A stretch of DNA of 64,000 nucleotides from Desulfovibrio sp. (lineage in GTDB: Bacteria > Desulfobacterota > Desulfovibrionia > Desulfovibrionales > Desulfovibrionaceae): NCBI GenBank assembly GCA_016208105.1, contig JACQYS010000017.1:124001-188000 (forward strand), written 5' to 3'. Shown one piece after another: positions 42,805 through 52,484 of the stretch (the stretch's first letter is position 1; each line of letters starts with the position of its first letter). The notes beneath the pieces were generated by a model, which was given only the letters and a program-made list of their open reading frames with translations, was not told where the DNA came from and did not search any database. A program made the translations under genes and the position numbers.

Positions 42805-45102
42805 ATGGCACAGGCCATGGACAAACACCTCTGCATCCATGGCCATTTCTACCAGCCTCCCCGCGAGGACCCCTGGCTGAATACCATTCTCCCCGAGGGC
42901 AGCGCCGCACCCAGCCTGAACTGGAACCAGCGCATCACCCGCGAGTCCTACGCGCCCCTGGCCCGGGCCAGACGACTGGACGGGGCGGGACGCATCGCGG
43001 AGGTGATGAACTGCTACGAATGGATATCCTTCAACGCAGGCCCCACACTGCTCAACTGGATGGCCACGGCCTACCCGGACACGGTGCGCCTCATGGTGGA
43101 AGCGGACAAGGCCAGCCTGGCCCGCCTGGGACACGGCAACGCCATGGCCCAGGTCTACCACCACCAGATACTGCCCCTGGCCTCGCAGCTTGACAAGGAA
43201 CTCGAGGTGTCCTGGGCCGTGGACGACTTCACGGCCCGCTTCGGCCGTGCTCCCGAGGGCATGTGGCTGGCCGAAACCGCCGTGGACACAGCTTCCCTGG
43301 AAGTCCTGGCGGCCAACGGCATCGCCTTCACCGTGCTCGCTCCGGGCCAGGCCAAGGCTGTGGGCCCGCTCACCAACGGCCACTGGACCCCGGTGGACCA
43401 GGGCAGCCTGAACATCAGGCGCCCCTATCTGGTGAAGCTGCCATCAGGGCGAAGCATCAGCGTGTTTTTCTACGACGGCCCCCTGTCCCAGGCCGTGGCC
43501 TTCGAACACCTGCTGGCTGACGGCGAGACTTTCTGGCGCAGGCTCTCCCAGGCGGCCAGCCCCGGTCTTCTGGCCCTGGCAACCGATGGCGAGACCTACG
43601 GCCACCACTTCACCTTCGGCGAGATGGCCCTGGCTTTCGTGCTGGACCAGGCCAACCACCGCCGCGACGGGCTTGCCCTTACGAATTTCGCCTCCTTCCT
43701 TGCCGCCAATCCGCCCGAAGAGCAGATACGCCTCCACGAGCCCTCGGCCTGGAGCTGCGCCCACGGTGTGGAGCGCTGGCAGTCCAACTGCGGCTGCACC
43801 GACGGCGGGCACCCCGGCTGGCACCAGCGCTGGAGGGGGCCTTTGCGCCACGCCCTGTCCCGCATGAAGGAGATGGCCGACCTGCACTACTTCCAGCGCG
43901 GTGCGACCTGCTTTGCCGACCCCAGGGCGGCGCTTACGGAGTACGGCAAGGTTCTGGCCGGGCTCATGGACCAGGACGCCTACGCCAAGCTCCACTTCCG
44001 CAAATCCTTGCCCCCTGCCGAAGAGGCCGTGGCCTGGAAGCTTTTGGCCATGCAGCAGTGGGGCCTGGCCTCGCTTGCCAGCTGCGCCTGGTTCTTCGAC
44101 GAAATCTCCCGCATCGAGCCGGTGAACGGGCTCACCTACGCTCTGAGGGCCATGGAGCTGGCCGCGCGCACCGGCGGCCCGGACATGGAGCCGGAGATCC
44201 TGCCAATTCTTAAAACCGCTGAATCCAACCTGCCCGAATTGGGCGACGGCAAGAATGTCTGGCGCACCATGGTGGTCCCCCGCCGCGAAACCGAAGCGTC
44301 TCTTACCGCACAGGCCCTGCTGACCCTCTGGGCAGAGAAACGCCTGCCGGCTCGCGGAAAGACCGCTCAGGCATGCTGGCCTGGAGTCAGTGTGACCATA
44401 AAGGCCTCATCTCCCACGGAAGGCACTGCCAGCATTTCCTGGGCCCTGGAAAGCGGCGTGGATGAGGTTCGCTGGACATGGGACGCTCCAACAACCGGAC
44501 ACCATCCGGGCGCAACAGCCGATGGAGCCACGGCGGGTCTTCCCGCCCTGGTCGATCCGCTGAACATACCCGTCACTGTGCGCGGACCAGGGGGAGACGC
44601 GACCTTCATCCCCCGGGAACTACCCGTGAACAAACGCCAGGCCCTGGCCGACGCCTTCGCGGTTCAGGCCTCGGACAACCTTTGGATCCAGGCCGTCGAA
44701 CGCATGTCCTGCGGTGCGAATCTGATTACCGAAATTCAGGAAGCCCAGACCACCATGACCCTGGCACCACGCTGGGCCGGGATGTGGGACTCTCTGTCAT
44801 GGGCCTACGTGTGGGGACTCGATCTTTCACCCAAGCAACGCGAGCTTCTGCTGACGTTTTTACGCCAGAGCACCGGCAGCGGATTTGAGCGAAACGATCT
44901 CATGGAGCGGGTGAACGCCCTGGCGCTAGCGGAGACCGCTTCATCCTCTCCCGATTGGGAGGGCTTAAGCCGCATGGTGCGCCGGGTGCGCGAGCTTGGC
45001 CTGCCCGAGGACTGGTGGGCCGTGCAGAACCTCATCTGGGACAGGCGGCTGCACACGGGCGAGGGGCGCTCATTCGCATCGCTTATAGGATTCGCGGTAT
45101 GA
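42805..45102 (+). CDS. Glycoside hydrolase family 57 protein with DUF3536
   Basis: A 765-residue GH57-type protein. The N-terminal catalytic barrel begins CIHGHFYQPPREDPW and carries WLAETAVD, the probable nucleophile Glu, and ATDGETYGHH, the probable acid/base Asp. The C-terminal half is the DUF3536 region common in this subgroup. GH57 enzymes act on alpha-glucans; a role with glycogen is likely but not shown. No signal peptide, so cytoplasmic. ATG 42805 or 42817 could be the start; neither has a good Shine-Dalgarno. Its stop overlaps the pyrF ATG (ATGA). Confidence 0.85.
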   Translation: MAQAMDKHLCIHGHFYQPPREDPWLNTILPEGSAAPSLNWNQRITRESYAPLARARRLDGAGRIAEVMNCYEWISFNAGPTLLNWMATAYPDTVRLMVEADKASLARLGHGNAMAQVYHHQILPLASQLDKELEVSWAVDDFTARFGRAPEGMWLAETAVDTASLEVLAANGIAFTVLAPGQAKAVGPLTNGHWTPVDQGSLNIRRPYLVKLPSGRSISVFFYDGPLSQAVAFEHLLADGETFWRRLSQAASPGLLALATDGETYGHHFTFGEMALAFVLDQANHRRDGLALTNFASFLAANPPEEQIRLHEPSAWSCAHGVERWQSNCGCTDGGHPGWHQRWRGPLRHALSRMKEMADLHYFQRGATCFADPRAALTEYGKVLAGLMDQDAYAKLHFRKSLPPAEEAVAWKLLAMQQWGLASLASCAWFFDEISRIEPVNGLTYALRAMELAARTGGPDMEPEILPILKTAESNLPELGDGKNVWRTMVVPRRETEASLTAQALLTLWAEKRLPARGKTAQACWPGVSVTIKASSPTEGTASISWALESGVDEVRWTWDAPTTGHHPGATADGATAGLPALVDPLNIPVTVRGPGGDATFIPRELPVNKRQALADAFAVQASDNLWIQAVERMSCGANLITEIQEAQTTMTLAPRWAGMWDSLSWAYVWGLDLSPKQRELLLTFLRQSTGSGFERNDLMERVNALALAETASSSPDWEGLSRMVRRVRELGLPEDWWAVQNLIWDRRLHTGEGRSFASLIGFAV

Positions 45103-45824
45103 TCATCCGGGATATTCCGCTCCGCGAACGGGTGATCTTCGCCCTGGACGTTCCCACCGGTGCCGAGGCCCTCGACTGGGTGAACCGCCTGGGCGGGACC
45201 ATCGGCTATTTCAAGGTTGGGTTGCAGCTCTTTCTGGCCGAGGGGTTCGGTCTGGTGGACCGCATAATTGGCACGGGCCACAAACTCATGCTGGACCTGA
45301 AATTCCTGGACATCCCCCAGACCACGGGGCTGGCCATGCGCGAGGCCGCCAAGCGCGGGGTGCACATGGCCACCATGCACGCCCATGTTGGCAGCGTGAC
45401 CAGGGCCGCCGTGGCCGAGGCAGGAGACACGACCGTGCTCGGTGTGACGGTGCTGACCAGCTACGGGTCGGAAGAGCTGGCCGAACTCGGCTTTCCGGGT
45501 TCCATCGAGAAGCTGGTGGAGGTCCGGGCCGGAATCGCCCTGGCCTCCGGGTGCGGGGGCATAGTGGCCTCGGCCCGGGAAGCGTCCATGCTCAGGCGCG
45601 TGTATGGGGATGATTTTCTTATCGTTACGCCAGGAATTAGGCCCTCGGACCACAAAACCAAGGACGACCAGACCAGGGTGATGACGCCCGGACGGGCCAT
45701 CGCGGCCGGGTCGGATTATCTGGTGGTGGGAAGGCCCATCAGCCAGGCGGAAAAGCCGGTTGAGATGGCGGAAAGGATTCTGGAGGAGATTGGGGAGACA
45801 TTAGCTGGAGTGGGGGGGAGTTAA
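45099..45824 (+). CDS. pyrF: Orotidine 5'-phosphate decarboxylase
   Basis: A 241-residue enzyme converting OMP to UMP, the last step of de novo pyrimidine synthesis. The catalytic set is in LDLKFLDIPQT (DXKXXD), with IFALDVPTG at the start, TPGIRPSD for phosphate binding, and VVGRPISQA at the end. The ATG overlaps the stop of the GH57 gene (ATGA), so it is probably translated by coupling; no separate Shine-Dalgarno is visible. Confidence 0.95.
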   Translation: MIIRDIPLRERVIFALDVPTGAEALDWVNRLGGTIGYFKVGLQLFLAEGFGLVDRIIGTGHKLMLDLKFLDIPQTTGLAMREAAKRGVHMATMHAHVGSVTRAAVAEAGDTTVLGVTVLTSYGSEELAELGFPGSIEKLVEVRAGIALASGCGGIVASAREASMLRRVYGDDFLIVTPGIRPSDHKTKDDQTRVMTPGRAIAAGSDYLVVGRPISQAEKPVEMAERILEEIGETLAGVGGS

Positions 45825-45888
45825 CCCCTTGCACCACCGTTCATGTCGCCTTTAGCTACTCACTGTCCTGGTCCATCAATCTCCGTGG

Positions 45889-47199
45889 CTACGTGTCCGC
45901 ATCAGTGGGGCCACTCCTCCATTCCTCCCACGCCTTCCTGGCCCGCGCGGCATACAGCGCCTTCCTCGAATCCTTCTTGGCCCGTTCGGTAAGCTCGGGC
46001 GTAAGCCCGTAGTTCACGTTCGAAGGCTGGAACTTCTTCACCGGCCGCCTGAGATGCGCCAGAAGCGCCCCGAGCGCGGTCTCTTCCGGCGGGGGAGTTA
46101 GCCCGTGCGCCAAGTGGTGCCCCAGCCATAATCCGCATGCGGCGCTCTCCACATACCCTTCAACCCCGGTGATCTGCCCGGCCAGGTACACTCCGGGCCT
46201 TGCCGCCAGTTCAAGTTCCGGCGTGAGCACCTTGGGCGCGTCCACATATGTATTGCGGTGGATGGACCCCAGCCTGGCGAACTCGGCCTTCTCAAGTCCG
46301 GGGATCATCCTGAAGACCCGCTCCTGCTCCGGGTATTTGAGCTTGGTCTGGAAGCCCACCAGATTGTAGCAGGTCAACTGGGCGTTCTCCGGACGCAACT
46401 GCACAACGGCATACGGCCGCCTGCCCGTCTTCGGGTCCGTGAGTCCAACCGGTTTTAGCGGCCCAAACACCAGGGTCTTGAACCCGCGCTCGGCCAAGGC
46501 TTCAACCGGCATGCAGCCCTCGAAGTGGATCTCCTTCTCGAACTCGCGGGCCGCCACCTTCTCCCCGTCCAGAAGGGCCTGGTGAAAGGCCGTGTACTCG
46601 TCCTTCTCCATGGGGCAGTTCAAATAATCGCCTTCGCCCTCCTCCCAGCGCGACTGGGAGAAGACCTTGTCCCTGTCGATGGAGTGGGCGAACACGATGG
46701 GTGCGATGGCGTCGTAGAAATAGAGGCTTCCCGCGCCGATGGCCGCGCCCAGGCTTTCGGAGAGCTCGGGCGAGGCCAGGGGCCCGGCTGCCACGATGAT
46801 TTTGTCGAACCCGGCCAGGGCCGGATCGTCCAGGGAGGACACCTCTTGGCGAACCACGCTGATGTTCGGTTCAGCCCCGATCAACCCGGTGACGTGTGCG
46901 GCGAACAGATCCCGGTCAACGGCCAGGGCCTTGCCAGCCGGAACAGCCGTGGCCCGGGCCGCCTGGATGACGATGCTTCCAAGGCTCTCCATCTCACGCT
47001 TCAAAAGCCCTATGGCCGCATCGGGTTCGTCCGAACGCAGCGAGTTGGAGCACACCAGCTCCGCCAGATCGGGGCTTAAATGCGCCGGGCTCATGCGCTG
47101 GGGCTTCATCTCAAATATCGTTACTTTGTGGCCCGCCTTGGCCAGAACCATGGCGCACTCGCATCCGGCCAAGCCGCCGCCGACAATTGCATACCTCAT
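45889..47199 (-). CDS. trmFO: Folate-dependent tRNA (uracil-54 C5) methyltransferase
   Basis: A 436-residue flavoprotein that makes m5U54 in the tRNA T-loop using methylene-THF. The FAD loop is YAIVGGGLAGCE. Typical segments follow: KPQRMSPAH, ELVCSNSLRSDEPDAAIGLLKREM with the conserved Cys, and late GQITGVEGYVESAACGL. ATG 47199 is chosen over upstream in-frame codons, with AAGGAGG about 13 bases before it. It is divergent from the peptide-ABC genes with 78 bases between starts. Confidence 0.95.
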   Translation of the reverse strand: MRYAIVGGGLAGCECAMVLAKAGHKVTIFEMKPQRMSPAHLSPDLAELVCSNSLRSDEPDAAIGLLKREMESLGSIVIQAARATAVPAGKALAVDRDLFAAHVTGLIGAEPNISVVRQEVSSLDDPALAGFDKIIVAAGPLASPELSESLGAAIGAGSLYFYDAIAPIVFAHSIDRDKVFSQSRWEEGEGDYLNCPMEKDEYTAFHQALLDGEKVAAREFEKEIHFEGCMPVEALAERGFKTLVFGPLKPVGLTDPKTGRRPYAVVQLRPENAQLTCYNLVGFQTKLKYPEQERVFRMIPGLEKAEFARLGSIHRNTYVDAPKVLTPELELAARPGVYLAGQITGVEGYVESAACGLWLGHHLAHGLTPPPEETALGALLAHLRRPVKKFQPSNVNYGLTPELTERAKKDSRKALYAARARKAWEEWRSGPTDADT

Positions 47200-47277
47200 C
47201 ACCTTATCCGGCCTCCTTGCCATACATCCGCGAAAGTCTTAAGCGTACGGGCCTGACGCGAGGCTCACAAGGGAAAA

Positions 47278-48255
47278 ATGGAACCCCTCCTGCGACTCGA
47301 AAACTTCAGCACCGCTTTCGACACCTCCGACGGCCCGGCTCCCGCCGTGGACGAGGTGAGCTTCACTTTGGACCAAGGCGAAACCCTGGGCCTGGTGGGC
47401 GAATCCGGGTGCGGAAAGACCGTTCTTTCCCTCTCCATCCTGGGGCTCACGCCGCCTCCCGGAAGGATAACCGGCGGCCGGGCCCTGTTCGAAGGGCGCG
47501 ATCTAGCGGCCATGTCCCAGGACGAGCTGCGGGCCGTGCGCGGCGCCCAGATCGGCATGATCTTCCAGGAGCCCATGACTTCGCTGAACCCGGTGATGCG
47601 GGTGGGCAGGCAGGTGGCCGAGCCGCTCTTGCTGCACAACAATTTTTCCTCACATCAGGCGCGGGAACGCTCTCTCGAGCTCTTCTCCCAGGTTGGGCTG
47701 CCCAAGCCGGCGGAAACCCTTGAGGCTTATCCCCACGAGCTCTCGGGCGGCATGCGCCAGCGGGTGATGATCGCCATGGCTCTGGCCTGCGGCCCCAAGC
47801 TCCTCATCGCGGACGAGCCCACCACTGCCCTGGACGTGACCATCCAGAAGCAGATCCTCGAGCTTTTGCATTCGCTGGCCACAGCGCACGGCCTGGCCAT
47901 GCTACTTATCACCCACAATCTGGGCGTGGTGGCCCAGACCTGCGAACGGGTGGGCGTGATGTACGCGGGCAGGCTGGTGGAGCTCAGTCCCGTGAACGCT
48001 CTTTTCGACGGGCCGCTGCACCCATACACCCAAGGGCTCATGGCATCACTGCCCAGGCTCGGGTCCCGCCACGAACGCCTAAGGCCCATAGAGGGCGCGG
48101 TGCCCCCGCTCACTGCCCTGCCAGCCGGGTGCCATTTCCACCCGCGCTGCCCCCACGCCTTCGAACAGTGCAAGTCCGATATTCCGCCTGTGTTTCGTCC
48201 GGAACCCGGCCGGGAGGTCCGCTGCTGGCTCTTCTCCGGGGAGGGCAAGGCATGA
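47278..48255 (+). CDS. Dipeptide/oligopeptide ABC transporter ATPase, DppD type
   Basis: A 325-residue ABC ATPase energising peptide or nickel import. It has Walker A GESGCGKT, the Q-loop, the signature [15 protein letters not shown], Walker [13 protein letters not shown], and the H-loop THN. The C-terminal oligopeptide-transporter extension ([14 protein letters not shown]) contains Cys residues and may bind a 4Fe-4S cluster as in some relatives. Its stop overlaps the next ATPase start by four bases (ATGA). No permease or binding-protein genes are adjacent. Confidence 0.9.
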   Translation: MEPLLRLENFSTAFDTSDGPAPAVDEVSFTLDQGETLGLVGESGCGKTVLSLSILGLTPPPGRITGGRALFEGRDLAAMSQDELRAVRGAQIGMIFQEPMTSLNPVMRVGRQVAEPLLLHNNFSSHQARERSLELFSQVGLPKPAETLEAYPHELSGGMRQRVMIAMALACGPKLLIADEPTTALDVTIQKQILELLHSLATAHGLAMLLITHNLGVVAQTCERVGVMYAGRLVELSPVNALFDGPLHPYTQGLMASLPRLGSRHERLRPIEGAVPPLTALPAGCHFHPRCPHAFEQCKSDIPPVFRPEPGREVRCWLFSGEGKA

Positions 48256-49199
48256 GCGCTTTTCTGGAGTTCCGGGACGTCCGCAAGACCTATTTCACCA
48301 GGCGCGGCGTCCTCAGCGCCAGGGTCGAAATGGAGGCCGTGGCCGGGGTGGACCTGGCCGTGGCCCAAGGGGAGACTGTGGGGCTGGTAGGCGAATCCGG
48401 CTGCGGGAAATCCACCCTGGCCCGTCTGGCCGTGCGCCTGGAGCCCCCCAGCAGCGGCCATATTCTTTTGGATGGGCGCGACCTCTGGGACGATACTGAC
48501 CTGCCTGGCCAGATGCCTGAGATGGCCCAGATGGTCTTTCAGGACCCCTTTTCCTCGCTTAACCCGCGCATGACCGTGGCCGAGTCGGTAGCCGAGGGTC
48601 TTGTCGCCCGCAAAGTCGGCGACAGGCCGTCCAGGCAGGAGCGCGTGCTTGAGCTCCTGGACATGGTGGGGCTCACCCCGGAACATGCCGGACGCTACCC
48701 GCACCAGTTTTCCGGCGGGCAACGCCAGCGGGCCGCAATCGCCCGGGCCCTGGCCTTAAACCCCAGGCTGGTGGTGTGCGACGAGCCCGTATCCGCCCTG
48801 GACGTCTCCATCCAGGCGCAGGTGATCAACATTCTGGAAGACTTGAAGAACCGCCTGGGGCTCACCTATCTGTTCATCTCGCACGATTTGGCCGTGGTCA
48901 GCCACTTGAGCGACCGGGTGGCTGTGATGTATGCGGGCAGGCTGGTGGAGCTTGCGCCTGCAGCAAGCTTATACGCCGCGCCGTTACACCCCTATACCCA
49001 GATGCTCTTGGCGGCCATTCCAGCCCCCGATCCCAGGGCCAAGGCCGCCGCACGGGAGATACAGGAAGTGGCCCGCGCCCAGAAAGGCCCGTGCGCCCTG
49101 GCTCCGCGCTGCCCCGAGGCGGACAAAAGCTGCGAGACAGCGCCCCCGCCATGGCAAGAGGCGACTCCGGGCCATTTCGTGCGCTGCCACAGACTTTAA
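48252..49199 (+). CDS. Dipeptide/oligopeptide ABC transporter ATPase, DppF type
   Basis: A 315-residue partner ATPase. Walker [10 protein letters not shown], signature [15 protein letters not shown], Walker [13 protein letters not shown] and the H-loop SHD are intact. The C-terminal extension ([14 protein letters not shown]) is typical of Opp/Dpp ATPases. The start overlaps dppD through ATGA, so the two are translated together and form the usual heterodimer. The permease partners are not in this window to the right for 15 kb or to the left in this orientation. Confidence 0.92.
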   Translation: MSAFLEFRDVRKTYFTRRGVLSARVEMEAVAGVDLAVAQGETVGLVGESGCGKSTLARLAVRLEPPSSGHILLDGRDLWDDTDLPGQMPEMAQMVFQDPFSSLNPRMTVAESVAEGLVARKVGDRPSRQERVLELLDMVGLTPEHAGRYPHQFSGGQRQRAAIARALALNPRLVVCDEPVSALDVSIQAQVINILEDLKNRLGLTYLFISHDLAVVSHLSDRVAVMYAGRLVELAPAASLYAAPLHPYTQMLLAAIPAPDPRAKAAAREIQEVARAQKGPCALAPRCPEADKSCETAPPPWQEATPGHFVRCHRL

Positions 49200-49231
49200 C
49201 CAAGACCTTCATGACAAGGAGTTTGCCGCAT

Positions 49232-49726
49232 ATGATCGACCAGGACGAAATCATCATCAAAGACATCTTCCGCGTGTTCATCCTCGAACACTGGGCGAGA
49301 TTTTATTTCACCAAGGAACGTGACGGAAAGACCTTCCTGGAAATACCGGAGGAGGAGCTTGAGCAGTGTCGGAAAGCACATCCCGACCTCGCCCCTCTTC
49401 TTGAAGAAAGCACCGGCAAGGAACTTACGTATGAGTCCTCATGCCAGAATGTCGGCGCATTCGTGTGCCGCATCTTCGACGGTGAGAAGTATCCTCCCGG
49501 CAAGGTCTCGCGCACCTTGGATTCGAGGCCCTTCCGCATCGAGATGCATCTTTTTTCGCTCTGGCTTCAGGGACACGAGGGCTACCTTGAGCAGAAACTG
49601 CTGAGCTTCGACGACTGGCTGGAAATGTTCGTGAACTGGAAGCAGATGGACCAGGTCAAGGACTTCATCGCCAAGCTGCAGCAGTCGCCTCCCGCGGAAG
49701 GTTCCAAGGCCAAGACGACCCATTAG
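49232..49726 (+). CDS. Unknown soluble protein, 164 residues
   Basis: I do not recognise this protein. It starts MIDQDEIIIKDIFRVFILEHW, is rich in aromatic and acidic residues, and has a mostly helical, cytoplasmic look (WLEMFVNWKQMDQVKDFIAKLQQ near the end). Two Cys residues occur near positions 70 and 78. ATG 49232 has AAGGAG ten bases upstream; ATG 49211 is also in frame. It follows the ATPase genes by 32 bases, so it may be co-transcribed, and ends at a strong terminator. Confidence 0.7.
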   Translation: MIDQDEIIIKDIFRVFILEHWARFYFTKERDGKTFLEIPEEELEQCRKAHPDLAPLLEESTGKELTYESSCQNVGAFVCRIFDGEKYPPGKVSRTLDSRPFRIEMHLFSLWLQGHEGYLEQKLLSFDDWLEMFVNWKQMDQVKDFIAKLQQSPPAEGSKAKTTH

Positions 49727-49816
49727 CCAAGACCCATTGCCGGAAGGGCTGGGAGCACTGCCCTTCTCCTGCGCTGCCCGCCTGGCATCGCCTGAAAGTT
49801 CTTACGTGCCAGACAA

Positions 49817-49857
49817 AAACGGCTCCGGGAATACTTCCCGGAGCCGTTTACTTTTTG
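49817..49857. terminator. Bidirectional terminator
   Basis: A perfect 15-base arm (AAACGGCTCCGGGAA and complement) with a three-base loop is followed by CTTTTT on the plus strand and by TTTT on the minus strand. It separates the converging unknown gene and aldehyde dehydrogenase gene. Confidence 0.85.
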
Positions 49858-49943
49858 CCATGTTTTCATCCGCGCCAGCGTGGCGCGGCAACCCCAAAAT
49901 TGAGCCCAGCGTTCTTTTGGATAATCTGCCCGGTGTCTTCGCC

Positions 49944-51302
49944 TCAGGGTATGCGAAGGGTCTTCACGCTCACGAATTCCATGAGCCCATGGCGGCCCAG
50001 CTCGCGGCCGAACCCTGAATCCTTCACTCCGCCAAAGGGTAAGCGGGGATCGGACTTGACCAGGGCGTTCACGGCCACGGTTCCGGCCTCGATAAGCCCC
50101 GCCATCTTGCGCGCCAGCCGCGCGTTGGAACTCCATACGCTGCCACCAAGGCCAAACCGGGTGCTATTGGCCAATCGCAAAGCGTCCTCGGCATCGCTCA
50201 CGGTGGTGATGCTGGCCACCGGACCGAAAACTTCCTCCTCGAACACGGGCATTCCCGGGCGCACGTCCGCCAGGATGACCGGCCTGAAATAGAACCCCGG
50301 CCCTGCTTCAGGGCCGCCCTCCAACACCACCCGCGCCCCCATGGCCACGGACTCGCTCACCTGGCGCTCCAGGTTGCGGCGCAGGTCGTCGCGGGCCATG
50401 GGTCCGATTCGAACCTCGGGACGGGTGGGATCGCCCATTTTGAGAAGCCCCACCCCGTGAGCCATCCGTTCGATGAAATCGCCCACCACAGGCCGCTCCA
50501 CCAGGAACCGCTTGGCCGACACGCAGGTCTGCCCCGCGTTGTAGAAACGCGCCCCCACGGCGGCCGTGGCGGCCTGGATGATATCCGCGTCAGCCAGCAC
50601 GATGAAGGGATCGGACCCGCCAAGCTCCAGCACAGCTTTCTTGAGCGAGGCTCCGGCGAGGGCGGCCACCGCTGCCCCGGCCCGGCAGGAGCCGGTCAGG
50701 CTGACCGCGCGCACACGCCGGTCAGCGATCACGGAAGCAACACGTTCTTCCGCCAGGATGAGCGTGCGCATGAGATCTGGCGGAAAGCCGCACCCCGCGA
50801 AAATATCCTGCACTGCCAAAGCACAGCCTGTAACAGAGGGGGCGTGCTTGAGAAGAAAGGAGTTTCCGGCCATGAGCACCGGCGCGGCGCAGCGAAGCAC
50901 CTGCCAAAAGGGGAAATTCCAGGGCATGACGGCCAACACCGCGCCCAGAGGGTCAAACACAACGCTTGCGTCTTCCGGTGCCCCCGCGGGTTTCTCCGGG
51001 CGAAGCATCTCCTCGGCGTTGTCCGCATAGAAGCGGCACACGTTCACGCATCGCTTCATTTCGGACAAGGATTCGCCGATGGGCTTGCCCATTTCCAGGG
51101 TGATGAGTCCGGCCAGTTCCTCCGACCGCTCGGCCATGCGCTCCGCCGCCTTGTGCAGGCAGGCGGCGCGCTCGCTCAGGCTGTGGTTCCTCCAGCAGTG
51201 CAGGGCCATCTGGTTGGCGGAAAGAATCTGTTCAACCTGGGTCGGGGTATGTTCGTCATATTCCGCAACGACCGCTCCGGTGGCGGGATTGATGCTCTTC
51301 AT
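49944..51302 (-). CDS. NAD(P)-dependent aldehyde dehydrogenase, succinate-semialdehyde type
   Basis: A 452-residue aldehyde dehydrogenase oxidising an aldehyde to its acid. The catalytic Cys is in NAGQTCVSAKRF, the general-base Glu in LELGGSDPF, and VMPWNFPFWQ and the SLTGSCRAG cofactor loop are typical. The GabD/Sad subgroup is suggested by LEMGKPIGES and FGGVKDSGFGRELG. The exact aldehyde cannot be told from sequence alone. AGGGAG precedes the ATG, and a terminator shields it from dacA. Confidence 0.88.
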   Translation of the reverse strand: MKSINPATGAVVAEYDEHTPTQVEQILSANQMALHCWRNHSLSERAACLHKAAERMAERSEELAGLITLEMGKPIGESLSEMKRCVNVCRFYADNAEEMLRPEKPAGAPEDASVVFDPLGAVLAVMPWNFPFWQVLRCAAPVLMAGNSFLLKHAPSVTGCALAVQDIFAGCGFPPDLMRTLILAEERVASVIADRRVRAVSLTGSCRAGAAVAALAGASLKKAVLELGGSDPFIVLADADIIQAATAAVGARFYNAGQTCVSAKRFLVERPVVGDFIERMAHGVGLLKMGDPTRPEVRIGPMARDDLRRNLERQVSESVAMGARVVLEGGPEAGPGFYFRPVILADVRPGMPVFEEEVFGPVASITTVSDAEDALRLANSTRFGLGGSVWSSNARLARKMAGLIEAGTVAVNALVKSDPRLPFGGVKDSGFGRELGRHGLMEFVSVKTLRIP

Positions 51303-51316
51303 GGATGCTCCCTAGC

Positions 51317-51348
51317 AAAAAAGGCGTCCAGCCGTATGGCCGGACGCC
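51317..51348 (-). terminator. Rho-independent terminator after the carboxypeptidase gene
   Basis: On the minus strand, GGCGTCC-type arms enclose a short loop (GGCCATACGGCT region) and are followed by six T. It lies between the carboxypeptidase and aldehyde dehydrogenase genes. Confidence 0.85.
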
Positions 51349-51374
51349 CGGATTCCCGAATATGGCGGCGTTGT

Positions 51375-52484
51375 CTACGGATTCATTGCCACTTGCTTGC
51401 CAGGCATGGCCTTCTCGGCCGCAATAATCTTGAAGCCTTCCTCAAGCAAGCGGGTTGCCTCGCGTTCGCGCACCCGGCGGTTCTTGGCCCCGAGCACCAC
51501 GGCCACCAGACGGGTGTCTCCGCGTTTGGCCGTGACCACGATGTTGAAACCGGAAGCGCAGACGAAACCTGTTTTCAGCCCGTCCACTCCTTCAACCTTG
51601 CCCAGCAGCGAGTTGGAATTATGGCGCACGCGGTTGTTGTGCATGAACTCGGTCATGGAGTGGATGGATAGGCTTTCCGGAAAACGCTTGAGATAGGCCT
51701 GGGCCAGGACGGCCATGTCCCTGGCCGTGGTCACCTGACCCTCGGCGGGCAGGCCGTTGGGATTGAAGAACTGGGAACTGGCCATGCCGAGTTCCTTGGC
51801 CTTGCGATTCATTTCATCCACGAACGGCTGGGCGTCGCCCTTGCCGAGGTACTGGGCCAACGCCACGCAACCGTCGTTGGCCGAAGCAATGGCGATGCCC
51901 TTGATGAGGTCATCGAGCGTGACGTTCTCTCCGGTCTTCAACCGCATGTTGGACCCACCGGCATGGCTGGCTTCCTGGGTTACGGGAATGGCCTCATCCA
52001 GGCGCATGGTCCCGGCCTTGAGGCGTTCGTTGACCAGATAGAGCGTGAGGACTTTGGTAAGGGATGCGGGCGCAATGGCAGCGTCAGGTTCTTGCGCGAA
52101 GAGTACCTTGCTGGTTTCCATGTCCATGACCATTGCGGCCTTTGTATCCACCCCGAACTCGCCTTTGTACGAATCCGGCACGGGAGTGGCCTTGGGCTTG
52201 GCTGGCGCTTCGGCCTCCATCCGCTTCTTGCCCTTGGATTTGGACTTGGACTGTTCCTGGACCTTGGGAGCGTCCTTCGCGACCAGCTTGGAAGGAGAAT
52301 GCTTCTTGTCCTCCTTCTTGGAGGATTTGGAAGCGGATGTTTTATGCTTGGAGGATTTGGAGGAGGTCTGAGCCTGCTTTGTGCTCTTCGTATCCGTAGT
52401 GTTGGATTTGGCCAGCACAATGTCGGCTGGGAAGAGCATGGATAGGATGGTAAAGGCGGCTACGAACACCGTCCATCTGCGCAT
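51375..52484 (-). CDS. D-alanyl-D-alanine carboxypeptidase (DacA-type) with Lys/Ser-rich linker
   Basis: A 369-residue penicillin-binding protein that trims the terminal D-Ala of peptidoglycan stem peptides. The signal peptide is residues 1-25. Residues 26-105 are a low-complexity tract of Lys, Ser and Thr (TSSKSSKHKTSASKSSKK) ending in a Pro/Ala part. The catalytic domain follows with PASLTK (SXXK), SANDG (SXN) and LKTGF (KTG), all intact. The usual C-terminal PBP5 domain and amphipathic anchor are missing. AAGGAG precedes the ATG. Confidence 0.9.
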   Translation of the reverse strand: MRRWTVFVAAFTILSMLFPADIVLAKSNTTDTKSTKQAQTSSKSSKHKTSASKSSKKEDKKHSPSKLVAKDAPKVQEQSKSKSKGKKRMEAEAPAKPKATPVPDSYKGEFGVDTKAAMVMDMETSKVLFAQEPDAAIAPASLTKVLTLYLVNERLKAGTMRLDEAIPVTQEASHAGGSNMRLKTGENVTLDDLIKGIAIASANDGCVALAQYLGKGDAQPFVDEMNRKAKELGMASSQFFNPNGLPAEGQVTTARDMAVLAQAYLKRFPESLSIHSMTEFMHNNRVRHNSNSLLGKVEGVDGLKTGFVCASGFNIVVTAKRGDTRLVAVVLGAKNRRVREREATRLLEEGFKIIAAEKAMPGKQVAMNP

